Source: an uncultured Marinifilum sp. (GTDB taxonomy: Bacteria > Bacteroidota > Bacteroidia > Bacteroidales > Marinifilaceae). From it: 64,000 bases of DNA. Positions 37,610-47,103 of this stretch are shown here, piece after piece (the first letter of the stretch is position 1; each line of letters opens with the position of its first letter). The notes under the pieces were generated by a model. The model searched no databases. It was not told the DNA's origin and worked only from the letters and a program-made list of their open reading frames with translations. The position numbers were made by a program, and so were the translations under genes. Location: contig NZ_OY781918.1 of the NCBI RefSeq assembly GCF_963677195.1, forward strand, positions 4,328,923-4,392,922. The letters run 5' to 3'.

Positions 37610-37680
37610 CAATTGTAAATTGAAATTCTAATCGAACTCTGTGAGAAGACTGCCAATTGTAAATTGAAATTCTAATCGAA
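37599..37680. repeat. 38-bp direct duplication at the end of a TlpA gene
   Basis: The 38 bases at 37599-37636 are repeated exactly at 37643-37680, offset by 44. The right copy contains the last codons and stop of the TlpA gene; the left copy contains one arm of its terminator. A local tandem duplication therefore made a second copy of the gene's tail. Confidence 0.9.
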
Positions 37681-39039
37681 AATTCCTAACTCGTTAAATA
37701 AAGTAATCAACTCAGGATTTGATGGACGAGGAGCACTTTTAGATACAATCTTTCCTGCAGGATCGATCAAAATAAATCTTGGAATACCTGTAATAGCGTA
37801 AGCATCTGTGAACTGCTTATCCGAAGCAATCAACTGTACTCCACCTAATTCTTTGTCGGTAACCATTTTTTTCCATTTGTCTTTATCCTGATCAACAGAA
37901 ATACTTACAAACTCGATGTTTTTACCATGGTATTTATGCTCTACTTTTTGTAAATGAGGAATTTCACCCCTACACGGTCCACACCAGGTTGCCCAAACAT
38001 CGATATAAACATATTTCCCTTTAAAATCGTCCAAAGAAGATGTACCTCCAGCGCAGTTTTCGTAGTCAACAAACTTAGGCGAAGGCATGCCTTTATCCAG
38101 CTTGCAAACTTTATTGTACAATTCGGTAACTTCTTTTATCTTGTCTTCTTCAGTGCAACACTTCTTAAACTCTTCGTATAAAGCATCTTTATCTTCTGAA
38201 CCGGTTAAATTCCTGAGCATCGTAATATGTCCAAGTCTGTTTTTTAGATCCTGACATTTGAATGAATTAAGCACTTTCATAAAACCCAACATCTCAGAAG
38301 ATAATCCTTCTTTTTTATATAGCTGATTTCCTTTTACAGTTGCATATCCTCTGGCAAAAATGTAAAATTCGCTTGAATATTCAGCTAGTTTTTCATCACT
38401 CAAATCCACTTTATCAAATTCAGCCAAGAACATTTCCGAAGGTTCGTAAGTATTATCCTTCGATATGTAAGGATAATAACTAATATAAGTTGTCAAGTCG
38501 GCATAATATTTTGTTTCCACAGCTTTTCTTTCCAACTCTTTTAATGAAGCCGGAATATCTGTTACCTTCTCAAACTCCTGCATTAGCTTAGCTGTATTTT
38601 CTTTTGCTACTTTCATAAATCCAGCTTCATCCAACGAATAAACCTCTTGTACTTTAGCTCTTTCGGCATTGCTCATTTCGGATTTTACCATAAGATAATG
38701 ATTAAAAGAAGCTAAATCACCACCAAATTTCAGGGTATTTTTAAAATCATTGGCATCGGCAGTAATTTCAATCACATTAGATGGAAGTCCATAAAATTCA
38801 ACAGAATTTCTTCCATACATCAGGCCTGTTTTTCCAGCAGCTAAGGTATCTGAAAATACACCCTGATCATTAACAACAACTTCAATGGTGTTATTATCAG
38901 CATCTCTTAACATTAATTTTCCTTCACCAAAATTTTGCAAGTTACCTTTTACAATAACATAATCGACATTCTCCTTTGGAGTGCATGAAATCATCATCAC
39001 TAAGGATAAGATTCCTAGTAGTACGTTTATTTTTTTCAT
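37672..39039 (-). CDS. TlpA-like thiol-disulfide lipoprotein, module B
   Basis: This 455-residue lipoprotein has lipobox MMISC (Cys19). The N-terminal domain (about 25-110, YVIVKGNLQNFGEGKLMLRD) is DUF4369-like, followed by a long helical linker with several cysteines. The redoxin domain (about 320-455) has active site WCGPC at 352-356 and cis-proline in TGIPRFILIDPAG. It is the last gene of a three-gene operon (40272, 39070, 37672 starts) and is closely similar in its catalytic domain to the protein from 40272. Confidence 0.92.
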   Translation of the reverse strand: MKKINVLLGILSLVMMISCTPKENVDYVIVKGNLQNFGEGKLMLRDADNNTIEVVVNDQGVFSDTLAAGKTGLMYGRNSVEFYGLPSNVIEITADANDFKNTLKFGGDLASFNHYLMVKSEMSNAERAKVQEVYSLDEAGFMKVAKENTAKLMQEFEKVTDIPASLKELERKAVETKYYADLTTYISYYPYISKDNTYEPSEMFLAEFDKVDLSDEKLAEYSSEFYIFARGYATVKGNQLYKKEGLSSEMLGFMKVLNSFKCQDLKNRLGHITMLRNLTGSEDKDALYEEFKKCCTEEDKIKEVTELYNKVCKLDKGMPSPKFVDYENCAGGTSSLDDFKGKYVYIDVWATWCGPCRGEIPHLQKVEHKYHGKNIEFVSISVDQDKDKWKKMVTDKELGGVQLIASDKQFTDAYAITGIPRFILIDPAGKIVSKSAPRPSNPELITLFNELGIFD

Positions 39040-39069
39040 TTTTTAAAATTTATATTTTACGAATAAAAC

Positions 39070-40218
39070 CTATCTTGCAATTAACTTCTCAACTTCATGA
39101 TAAAAATCCTCTTTCTCACCTACCGAACGCAATAGAATTTTTCCATTTCTATCCAATAGAATTTTAGTTGGAAACCCTTGAACATTGTATTTAGCAACAA
39201 AATCCTGTTCGCCTTTTCCTACCAAGATGTTTGGCCAGTTCATACCTTTTTTCTCCATGCATTTCTGCACTTTTTCTACATTATCATCTTTGGCAACACC
39301 TACAATTTGCAATCTATCAGCATGTTCATCGCGGAATTTTTTCATTTCTGGTACACCAGCTAAACAAGCACCACACCAGGTTCCCCAAAAGTCGATAATT
39401 ACATACTTACCTCGTAAAGATGTCAGGTCAAAATCACTTCCATCTAAAGTATTCTTACCAGCAATTGCAGGTGCTTTCATTCCAATTCCTGTTGTTTTAA
39501 ATCCTTCAACTCTTTTTGCTAAGGCTTTGTAATAAGAAAGATCTTTATACTTATCAGCATCAACCTTTTCCATTAATTCAGCTACTTTCTCCATCTCAAT
39601 TTGAGAACGAATAATCATGTCTTCCAGCATCCAAAGGCCAGCAATGGATGAAATGTGTTTCGAAAAGAAGTCCATTTTCGCCTCTTGTTCTAACTTCCCA
39701 AGTTCCTCTCCTCTTTTTTCATCTGCCTTTACAATAGCTTCACTTAAAGTTGTATCCGACATATGTTTAACCGCAAGGTTAGCTGCTTCGTTCATGTAAG
39801 GATAAATCTTAGAATTCAATTTTGCCATTAACTCATTCTCAGGATCACCAGAAGGGTAAGCATCACAAAAGTCTTTCGCTTCACCATTCACCTTAATGTC
39901 AGCACCCGGAAAGGCCACATAATGTAGCAATACACATTTAGTAGGAATGTAACCTCGCCCAACCATTTTCATTAACTTTTCGGTACGGAAAGACATTCTT
40001 AGTACTGTTGGTTCTGTGATTGATTCTGTATGTGAAAATTTTCCATTCTCTACTTTTACTGTATCCATTCTCCAGCCATGCTTTGCACTAGCATCTCTAA
40101 TAGCTCTAAAACCGTTTACATTATCCAAACCTTTAATGGTTCCAGATATTTTATACTCTTGTGCTTGTACTTGTAAAAATGTTAGCGCTACCAGGCACAA
40201 TGTCATTAACTTTTTCAT
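39070..40218 (-). CDS. TlpA-like protein with CGAC active site, module B
   Basis: This 382-residue exported protein has a signal peptide ending near VQAQ and, unlike its neighbours, no lipobox cysteine, so it is probably soluble in the periplasm. The DUF4369-like N-terminal domain begins EYKISGTIKGLDNV. The redoxin domain has WCGAC at 281-285, in which alanine replaces the proline of the usual CGPC; this change is expected to alter redox potential. The cis-proline is in VQGFPTKILLD. It is the middle gene of a three-gene operon, 30 bases before the next gene. Confidence 0.9.
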   Translation of the reverse strand: MKKLMTLCLVALTFLQVQAQEYKISGTIKGLDNVNGFRAIRDASAKHGWRMDTVKVENGKFSHTESITEPTVLRMSFRTEKLMKMVGRGYIPTKCVLLHYVAFPGADIKVNGEAKDFCDAYPSGDPENELMAKLNSKIYPYMNEAANLAVKHMSDTTLSEAIVKADEKRGEELGKLEQEAKMDFFSKHISSIAGLWMLEDMIIRSQIEMEKVAELMEKVDADKYKDLSYYKALAKRVEGFKTTGIGMKAPAIAGKNTLDGSDFDLTSLRGKYVIIDFWGTWCGACLAGVPEMKKFRDEHADRLQIVGVAKDDNVEKVQKCMEKKGMNWPNILVGKGEQDFVAKYNVQGFPTKILLDRNGKILLRSVGEKEDFYHEVEKLIAR

Positions 40219-40271
40219 TAGCTTATTTTTTAAGAATTATACTTAGAAATGATTTTTTCCAAGTCTTAGAT

Positions 40272-41681
40272 TTAAATTCTGTGTTCATTAAACAATTCAA
40301 TCAATTTTTTATCAGATGGCCTTGGCGCATCTGCTGATATAATTTTTCCATTCGGATCAATTAAAATAAACCTTGGAATTCCTTCTATCTGATATTTTTT
40401 AATAAAATCCGATTCTCTTTCTTTATCAGCAATCACCTGAACACCTCCTAATTCTTTATCATTTACAAATTTTTTCCATCGGTCAATACTCTTAATATTA
40501 TCAACCGACAAGCTTATAAACACAATATTTTTATCGTGATATTTCTTCTCCACTTCTTTCAGGTAAGGGATTTCGGCTTTGCATGGTCCACACCATGTTG
40601 CCCACACATCGATATAAACATATTTACCCAAAAAGTCGCTTAGTGAATTCGTACCACCATTTGCATTTTGATAGTTGGTAAACAATGGAGATTTCTGTCC
40701 TGGTAAAGTTGTCTTCAGTTGGTTATATTTTTCCGTAATCTCCTTTTTATACCTTTCATTCGAAATGTTTTCCATTAAAATATCATAACACAATTGCACC
40801 TCTTTGGTACTTACAACAGCAGGTTTACCGTAAAAATACAGGAGTCTATCTTTTACATTTTTATCCGTAATTTTACTTGATAAAAATTGTATAAACTTCA
40901 CTTTATCATCTTCGTAAAAATCACCAAGTTTTTCATATTCAAAAGAATAATACTTTTTTAACAAAAATCCGTATTTAACTGATTTTTCCAGCTCTTTCGG
41001 ATCCTCCATATTTACAGTTTTTACTATATCAAGAAAATTATCTGAAGTCTTAAAACTTTCATTGCCAACAGCTTTCCCATGACGTTCCTCATAGTTCAAA
41101 TAGCTTGCTATAATACGATAATGAATATCTCTTTTTTGAGATGCAACAAATTCTTCTGTTAATTCTTCTTGAGAATCAAGCAACTGGTAAATAGAATTTT
41201 TATAAGCTGCTTTTGCTTTTACAAACTCAGCTTCGTTTAATTTAAGAATGGTAGAATATTGTTTGTTGTGATCTTGGAAGAGTTGGTTATATTGTAACAA
41301 ATAATTATTTATTGGGGCTGTTTTCCCGCTATACTTTATTGTCGATACCAATTCATTACAATCAGCAGTTAAATTCAGATGCTCACCAGGTTTTAAATGT
41401 ATTGTCACACTACTTTTATCAATACAAAAAATAAAATCTTTTGCTCCCTCCAAATAAATGGTATCTGCAAAAGCACCTCTCTCATTAGGCTGCAAACCTT
41501 TCTTTTCATGTAAGTATTGATCTCCTAGTGGAACAAAAGGCGATGAAACCAACCACATGTTTTTTCCTTCGCAATTTGAAAAGGAACCGGTTATAAGAGA
41601 ATAATTTACATCTTCTTTTACTGTATTTACACACGCCATGGCAATTATACAGCAAACAAGTATTAGCGTATTTTTAAACAT
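40272..41681 (-). CDS. TlpA-like thiol-disulfide lipoprotein, module B
   Basis: This 469-residue lipoprotein has lipobox AMAC (Cys17). The DUF4369-like start is NYSLITGSFSNCEGKNMW, then a long helical linker, then a redoxin domain with WCGPC at 363-367 and cis-proline in EGIPRFILIDPNGK. It is the first gene of a three-gene operon. Its upstream region holds an ATTCACC-N16-TTGTTC motif 34 bases before the start and an AGGTTAATTA direct repeat just before that motif. Confidence 0.92.
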   Translation of the reverse strand: MFKNTLILVCCIIAMACVNTVKEDVNYSLITGSFSNCEGKNMWLVSSPFVPLGDQYLHEKKGLQPNERGAFADTIYLEGAKDFIFCIDKSSVTIHLKPGEHLNLTADCNELVSTIKYSGKTAPINNYLLQYNQLFQDHNKQYSTILKLNEAEFVKAKAAYKNSIYQLLDSQEELTEEFVASQKRDIHYRIIASYLNYEERHGKAVGNESFKTSDNFLDIVKTVNMEDPKELEKSVKYGFLLKKYYSFEYEKLGDFYEDDKVKFIQFLSSKITDKNVKDRLLYFYGKPAVVSTKEVQLCYDILMENISNERYKKEITEKYNQLKTTLPGQKSPLFTNYQNANGGTNSLSDFLGKYVYIDVWATWCGPCKAEIPYLKEVEKKYHDKNIVFISLSVDNIKSIDRWKKFVNDKELGGVQVIADKERESDFIKKYQIEGIPRFILIDPNGKIISADAPRPSDKKLIELFNEHRI

Positions 41682-41714
41682 TTCTATTATTATTTTAGCT
41701 TAGTTCTAAAAGTC

Positions 41715-41743
41715 GAACAATTTTTTTTGCAGAATAGGTGAAT
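41715..41743 (-). promoter_or_regulatory. Module promoter motif before the three-gene TlpA operon
   Basis: On the minus strand ATTCACC (41737-41743) is followed after exactly 16 bases by TTGTTC (41715-41720), 34 bases before the start codon at 41681. The flanks TTC before and YATT after the first box also match the other sites. Confidence 0.65.
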
Positions 41744-41757
41744 GAAAAGTGTAATTT

Positions 41758-41774
41758 TTAACCTTAATTAACCT
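41758..41774 (-). promoter_or_regulatory. AGGTTAATTA direct repeat, site 2
   Basis: On the minus strand AGGTTAATTA is directly followed by AGGTTAA. It lies 14 bases upstream of the ATTCACC box, where an activator could bind. Confidence 0.45.
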
Positions 41775-41870
41775 AGCAATAAAATTATTAATGAATAATT
41801 AAGAATGAGTAATTATAATTACCTGCACATTTGGACTATTTGACTATTAGACTGCTTAACTTTCATGAAC

Positions 41871-41930
41871 AAAAAAAAGCTCACCATTTCCCGGGTAAAA
41901 AACAACAAATAACCCGGTAAACAGTGAGCT
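41871..41930 (-). terminator. Intrinsic terminator of the DsbD-alpha/TlpA pair
   Basis: A long imperfect stem on the minus strand (AGCTCACTGTTTACCGGGT pairing with ACCCGGGAAATGGTGAGCT) is followed by eight thymines. It lies 30 bases after the stop codon at 41960. Confidence 0.9.
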
Positions 41931-41959
41931 TGACACTCATAAAAAAAACGTAGTCTTTC

Positions 41960-43399
41960 TTATAAATTCTTATCAATCAAATCTATGATTTCTTTTGAAT
42001 CAGGATGTGGCGCTTCTCTTCTAATAATACGACCATCTTTACCAATAAGAATATATCTTGGAATTGCCTGAACCATATATTTTTTCTTCATATCATTTTC
42101 ATTCAACTCCGTATTTAGCTGAATTCCCTCGAACAAGCCTTTGGTATCCTTAGCCATTTTCTTTCTCCAGGCCTTCTCATTCTCATCTGTTGAAATGCAT
42201 AGGAAAACGATATTCTTGCCTGCATATTTGTTCTTTAAAGCAACATATTTTGGCAAACCTTTTACACATGGTCCACACCAGGTTGCCCAGCAATCCATCA
42301 TTACCATTTTGCCTTTAAAATCGGATAAGGAAACTTCTTTGCCATCTTTATCAATTAAAGTGAAATTTGGTGCCATATCGCCATCTTTATATGAAGCTTC
42401 ACCAGCCTTATAATCCTCATAGCGCTTCATACTTGCTTTGTCAATAACTTTGGTATAAATCACAGAATCCAAATAAGCACGAACTTCAGGATCGCGAGTA
42501 CGCATGTAACCAATTGTTAAACCGCTATACATTGATTCTACAATGATTTGAGGAAAGTCACAAGTCTCTAAAAAGGCAATTTTAGCTTTATAATAAGCTA
42601 AGGATTCTCTTATGTTAGAAGATAGTGCTGCTTCCATTTCTTTGAAGTACTTTTCTCTTACATAAGAAGCATATTCCCTGTTCTCTTCATACAATTCAAA
42701 ATCATTTTGGGGAATTTGATCAGCAAAATAATCACTGAATTGCTTTGGTATCTCAAGCTCTTCTGCTTTCAGGTATTTTCTAAAGTGTCCATACAATTTA
42801 AAAACACTATTGTAATCTAGTTTTCTATTCAATTGCAAATGCTTTATAAAATCCTGATCAAGGGAATATTTTTTTGAATACTCCTGAATCAATTGATTCC
42901 CTTTCTCCATTTCTGTCAAAAGAAAATTAGTAAACTGCTCTGGATTTTTACCATAAAGCATTGGCAAGTATTTATCCTTAGCTTCAGTATTATTGTATTT
43001 CGATCTCTCTTTTGTGAACATCAGCTGATATAACAATTCTGATTCTTTGGTGTTTTCACCCGAAATTGTAATAGCCTTTTTGTCTTTGGAGAGAAAGGCA
43101 TTATAATTAACAGTAATATGTAGATTAGATCCAGGCTTCAAGTACAGAGATAAACGATTCTCATGTCCAAACGAAAGATCATAAAATCCTTTTTTCAAGG
43201 AATCTGATTCCAAACTAAATTTACCTTCTGAATCGAGAGTCAGTTCTCTATTTTCTGACATTCCATATAAGCCCAAAGTTTTTGTATAACCTGTAACTTG
43301 TCCTTCAATAATTACCTTACTTGTTTCTTTTTGCTTTTTTTGCTCGCATCCGATAAATAGTATGCTCACAATGGCAATTAAATAAATTATTCTTTGCAT
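41960..43399 (-). CDS. TlpA-like thiol-disulfide lipoprotein, module B
   Basis: This 479-residue lipoprotein has lipobox LFIGC (Cys18). The N-terminal DUF4369-like part begins KVIIEGQVTGYTKTLGLY and a long helical linker follows. The redoxin domain has WCGPC at 374-378 and cis-proline in VQAIPRYILIGKDG. It starts 12 bases after the gene for the DsbD-alpha-like protein and is surely co-transcribed with it, which suggests that the two exchange electrons. Confidence 0.92.
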   Translation of the reverse strand: MQRIIYLIAIVSILFIGCEQKKQKETSKVIIEGQVTGYTKTLGLYGMSENRELTLDSEGKFSLESDSLKKGFYDLSFGHENRLSLYLKPGSNLHITVNYNAFLSKDKKAITISGENTKESELLYQLMFTKERSKYNNTEAKDKYLPMLYGKNPEQFTNFLLTEMEKGNQLIQEYSKKYSLDQDFIKHLQLNRKLDYNSVFKLYGHFRKYLKAEELEIPKQFSDYFADQIPQNDFELYEENREYASYVREKYFKEMEAALSSNIRESLAYYKAKIAFLETCDFPQIIVESMYSGLTIGYMRTRDPEVRAYLDSVIYTKVIDKASMKRYEDYKAGEASYKDGDMAPNFTLIDKDGKEVSLSDFKGKMVMMDCWATWCGPCVKGLPKYVALKNKYAGKNIVFLCISTDENEKAWRKKMAKDTKGLFEGIQLNTELNENDMKKKYMVQAIPRYILIGKDGRIIRREAPHPDSKEIIDLIDKNL

Positions 43400-43411
43400 G
43401 ATTTTTTTTCT

Positions 43412-45373
43412 TTATAGTTCCAATTCAAACTCTTTCTTTTTCGGCGGAAAACATATTGATGCATCGCAACACTGGTAATACAACCAACATTTTATACTCC
43501 CACTATTTTCGGTATTTTCTCCAAGTTTAATTACCTGCTTAAAAGTATTCTCTCCTTTGTAAATCAAAAGCTTATCTTTTCCAGGATATGGAGCTGGCGC
43601 AGATTTTTTCCATTTACCAACTAACTCAACATCTTCAGGAAGTTCAATTCCCTGTTCCGTTTTAATGTAGGCTTCACCTGCTGGCACATAGGCATAAATG
43701 TGATAACCATCCATGATTTTGGTCTTGATCGTCACCACTTTTTCACCTTCCTTTTCGCCATCCAGGATCACAGCTCCAACACTTACCGGATTTTCGTGAG
43801 TTGGCTCTTCCAGTTCTACACTAGCAACGGCTTTCTTCTCTTCTACTTTCTTGTCTTTTCTTGGGCGAACATCAGGGTTTGCATCGGCATCGTTAATCAA
43901 CCAAACAAATCCACCCGATTCGGTAAAGAACATCTTGTCTTTGTTTTTGTTGTACCAGCTTCTCCATTCTTTGGCAGTTGCAAAATCTTCAATGGTGTAG
44001 CGCCATAACAATCTGTTCGCTTTCTCAATGTCTTTTCCTTCTTCCAATAAAGAAATGGCTGCATCTAAAATTTTAATATCATCGTTAGCAATTCCAAGAC
44101 TCTTCGCATCTTCGTCTACTCTTAAATCATAAAATCCATCTGGTTGAGAATAGAAGTATGCTCGGTTTTCATTTAGGAATGCTCTAACTTTTATTGTATC
44201 CAAGCCTGTTATGCTACTCCAGGTATTTCTACCAATATTCTTTTTCAAGTAATCATGACGAGAAGGAATTTGCATTTCTCGCATCGATAAAGTCATTTTT
44301 TCTTCTTCTGTCAGCTCTTCACCTTTAGCTTGCTTTTCTTGTAGTTCTTTCTTGGCTTTTGCAGATTTCGCATTAATATCTTTATAGAACTCTACCGTTC
44401 CTCTATAAGCTTTTTCTGTTGTGTAAAAAAGTAGTTCCTCAATGAAAACTTTGGTGGCAATTCTGGTGTTGTATTTCTTAGCAATAAATCTCTCAGCTTT
44501 ATGTTTGTGAGTATACACAATGGCATTGGCAAAAACTTGCTTTGCTTCATCAGTCATATAATCCGGCGATCCTGCAAATCCCCATAAAAAATGATTTCCG
44601 TGACGACCAATGGCTACAGCAGTTTTTTGCTTGTCGCATTCCCCGCTTGAAATAATTTCTGCATCAGGAGAATCTTCGAACCCCCAACCACGGGCAACCA
44701 TTCCTATTCGGTAACCATTACCATCGTGGTAACCTTCTGTATTTACTTCCCACATTGGAATTTCGGCTGGCATATCGCCACCATCCCACGATTTTAATAT
44801 TGGTTTTGGAGTCGGACGATTTTTTATTGTTGGATTTACTTTAAAGGGGCCTTTAAAAATGGCATGATCGAACTTGGTATGATGCGCATGACGATCTAAA
44901 CACAAACAGTACCAATCTAATTTTGTCCCTAGAGAACTTCCCAGATTAGCAGATGGGTGACCTATAAATACGGAAGGATAATCGTAATCAGCCGGTAAGA
45001 AAACCGCAGGTTCATATTTTAAAGTTGCACCTGTTTTTGGATCTCTTTCATATACTCTTTCTTTTATTGGCTTGACATTTTCATCGAAAATGGTAACATC
45101 AAATTTTGCTGATAAATCTGCTGTATATTCTCTGCAATCAACACTTTCAACTTTTGTGAAATATTGGTTCAGGTAATCAACGAAAGCAGGCATACGGGTT
45201 TTGTACTCCTGAGCGAATCGCTCTTGCGATATCCAGGTTATATTCTTTTTTTTTGGCATAGGTTTTTCAGGACTATAGCCAACATAGAGTACACTAATAT
45301 CTTGTTTTGTTTGCGCTTGAACTGCTGTTACCATCATGAACATGAGAATAACAAATAGTACTTTTCTGATCAT
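43412..45373 (-). CDS. Large secreted protein with C-terminal DsbD-alpha-like domain
   Basis: This 653-residue exported protein has a signal peptide ending near VQAQ. The last about 110 residues resemble the periplasmic alpha domain of DsbD: DGYHIYAYVPAGEAYIKTEQ, then YYQCCDASICFPPKKKEF, with the two active-site cysteines at about 636 and 641 and one extra cysteine at 635. There is no membrane part, so electrons must come from elsewhere. The first about 300 residues contain SVLYVGYSPEKPMP, VFIGHPSANLGSS and HGNHFLWGFAG and could be a class I amidotransferase/ThuA-like fold, though this is a guess. A charged helical region with KKELQEKQAKGEELTEEEK follows. It is the first redox gene after SusD of module B. 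Confidence 0.75.
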   Translation of the reverse strand: MIRKVLFVILMFMMVTAVQAQTKQDISVLYVGYSPEKPMPKKKNITWISQERFAQEYKTRMPAFVDYLNQYFTKVESVDCREYTADLSAKFDVTIFDENVKPIKERVYERDPKTGATLKYEPAVFLPADYDYPSVFIGHPSANLGSSLGTKLDWYCLCLDRHAHHTKFDHAIFKGPFKVNPTIKNRPTPKPILKSWDGGDMPAEIPMWEVNTEGYHDGNGYRIGMVARGWGFEDSPDAEIISSGECDKQKTAVAIGRHGNHFLWGFAGSPDYMTDEAKQVFANAIVYTHKHKAERFIAKKYNTRIATKVFIEELLFYTTEKAYRGTVEFYKDINAKSAKAKKELQEKQAKGEELTEEEKMTLSMREMQIPSRHDYLKKNIGRNTWSSITGLDTIKVRAFLNENRAYFYSQPDGFYDLRVDEDAKSLGIANDDIKILDAAISLLEEGKDIEKANRLLWRYTIEDFATAKEWRSWYNKNKDKMFFTESGGFVWLINDADANPDVRPRKDKKVEEKKAVASVELEEPTHENPVSVGAVILDGEKEGEKVVTIKTKIMDGYHIYAYVPAGEAYIKTEQGIELPEDVELVGKWKKSAPAPYPGKDKLLIYKGENTFKQVIKLGENTENSGSIKCWLYYQCCDASICFPPKKKEFELEL

Positions 45374-45502
45374 AACATTAAGAGTTATTGGTTCGAATTA
45401 ATTGTAAATCATTTTGTGTGTACTTTCCGAGAGGAATTTTGGTCAATAGAGTAAATTCTGTTTAGATAATTAAAACAGAATGATCCTTAAAAAACGGGTA
45501 GG

Positions 45503-45547
45503 TAAAAAAAATGTCAGGTATTTCAGGTTTGAAACACCTGACATTTT
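45503..45547 (-). terminator. Intrinsic terminator at the SusD / redox boundary, module B
   Basis: On the minus strand AAAATGTCAGGT and ACCTGACATTTT form a stem of 12 pairs, followed by eight or more thymines. It lies about 25 bases after the susD stop codon. Confidence 0.9.
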
Positions 45548-45572
45548 AAGTTGATTAAATCAACTCATTTTA

Positions 45573-47084
45573 TTAATAAGTGTTTTGTTGTAAAACACCT
45601 TGGGTCACATCAATATCAGATTGAGGTAATGGACGAGCAAATTTTCTTGATTTTTTCTCAAGTGTTAAGGTCTGAACACCTTTCGAAAACTCGATTACAT
45701 TCTCTCCAACAGGATAAAAATTTCTGGTCATTTCTACATCATCGGCTGCATAATCGTTATTATTGAAACGACGTACATCAATAAAGCGTTGTGTAAACGG
45801 CAACTCTCTTCTACGTTCTTCCAGAATTTCAGCAATTGCTTCATCTTGAGAGCTTGCTGATAAGTTAATTGCACTTGCATCGGCAGAATTATCCATACGC
45901 TTAGCACGAAGAATATTAGCAGTACTAATACCTTCTGACCATTGACCTAAACGAGCCTGACACTCTGCTTTTACCAACAACATTTCAGCAACAGTTGGAC
46001 CACTAGGAATCTTATCGAAGAAGAAGATATAACCAGGATGAGAAATTGTTAAACCTCTGTCATAGCTATAATTCTGTACAAAATGATACTTAAATCTCAA
46101 ATCGTTGGTTTGATCATATAAAGCAATTAATTCTTCGGATGGAAAATAATTCCAATATCCATTATAAAGGAATCGGAAATAATACAATTCTTCCCATTCC
46201 ATACGATATGGAGCAGCTCCCTGAGCATCACTTGTCCATGGCATAAACAGATCTACATATCCACCTTGTCCATCAGACGCTTGTTTTGGAATAGTTGAAT
46301 ATGACATATCGGTATTGTAATCCATCATATTATCATGAGCATTTAAAGCTGCCTGAGCATAAGACTGAGCTTTTGTATAATCACCCATTACCAAATAAAC
46401 ACGAGCTGCAAAGGCATTAATAGCAGGAGTACTTGCTCTCCAGCTTCTATAATAATCACCTTCCATCTCCAAATTGCGAGTTAATTTAAAAGCTTCCTCC
46501 AAATCAGCCAAAATAAAATCCCAGGTTTCCTGCAATGAAACTCGTTCTGCTGACTCTTCAAAACTGGTAGATGCTTTAACTGGTAATCCCAATTCATCCA
46601 TATTCTCTGCAGCGTAAGGCAAACAATAAGTGTTTACCATTTGATAGTAAGAGTATGCTCTGATAAAATGAGCTTCAGCCTTAAGCGCTTCCTTTTCAGC
46701 ATCTGTTCCGGAAACAGTACCTAAACTACCAAGAACCAAGTTGGCAGCAAAAATCTTCTTCCATTCTGCCGAATAGTATCCTCTATCCTCCTGAACTGGC
46801 AAATATTCGACATCCCATGTAGCATAATGAGCCACACCAATATCATATACACTTGGTTTATTGTCATATAAAGAAGTCATTAAACCAAAATCATCAGTTC
46901 CAAAAATAAAATCCAGATTCCCTTCTGCATCAAACTGAGTATAATCATTCAACAAAAACTCCAAATGCTCCGTTGAAGATGGGACAATAGATTCTGACTT
47001 ATTTGGTGGTTCGCTCAAAAAGTCGTCGCAAGAAGCAAATAAAACCACCGATGCTAATAAAATTAATATATATTTCTTCATCAT
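45573..47084 (-). CDS. SusD/RagB-family surface lipoprotein, module B
   Basis: This 503-residue lipoprotein has lipobox LFASC (Cys19) followed by DDFLSEPPNKSE. Family features are the TPR-like helices, EMLLVKAECQARLGQWSEG and LEERRRELPFTQRFIDVRRF near the C-terminus. It forms the ligand-binding lid of the SusC channel encoded 19 bases upstream. The C-terminus TQGVLQQNTY resembles that of the SusD of module A. The ligand is not known. Confidence 0.95.
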   Translation of the reverse strand: MMKKYILILLASVVLFASCDDFLSEPPNKSESIVPSSTEHLEFLLNDYTQFDAEGNLDFIFGTDDFGLMTSLYDNKPSVYDIGVAHYATWDVEYLPVQEDRGYYSAEWKKIFAANLVLGSLGTVSGTDAEKEALKAEAHFIRAYSYYQMVNTYCLPYAAENMDELGLPVKASTSFEESAERVSLQETWDFILADLEEAFKLTRNLEMEGDYYRSWRASTPAINAFAARVYLVMGDYTKAQSYAQAALNAHDNMMDYNTDMSYSTIPKQASDGQGGYVDLFMPWTSDAQGAAPYRMEWEELYYFRFLYNGYWNYFPSEELIALYDQTNDLRFKYHFVQNYSYDRGLTISHPGYIFFFDKIPSGPTVAEMLLVKAECQARLGQWSEGISTANILRAKRMDNSADASAINLSASSQDEAIAEILEERRRELPFTQRFIDVRRFNNNDYAADDVEMTRNFYPVGENVIEFSKGVQTLTLEKKSRKFARPLPQSDIDVTQGVLQQNTY

Positions 47085-47103
47085 TATAATCTTTAATATT
47101 TAA

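Noticed and set aside
39185..39532. Plus-strand open frames opposite TlpA and SusC genes
   Set aside because: They are antisense to clearly conserved genes, have no family resemblance and no start context.
30000..45460. TTTACTCTA words at the start of the first redox gene leaders in modules B and C as a second promoter type
   Set aside because: Only two sites, spacing to a shared second box differs, and one overlaps the terminator T-tract.
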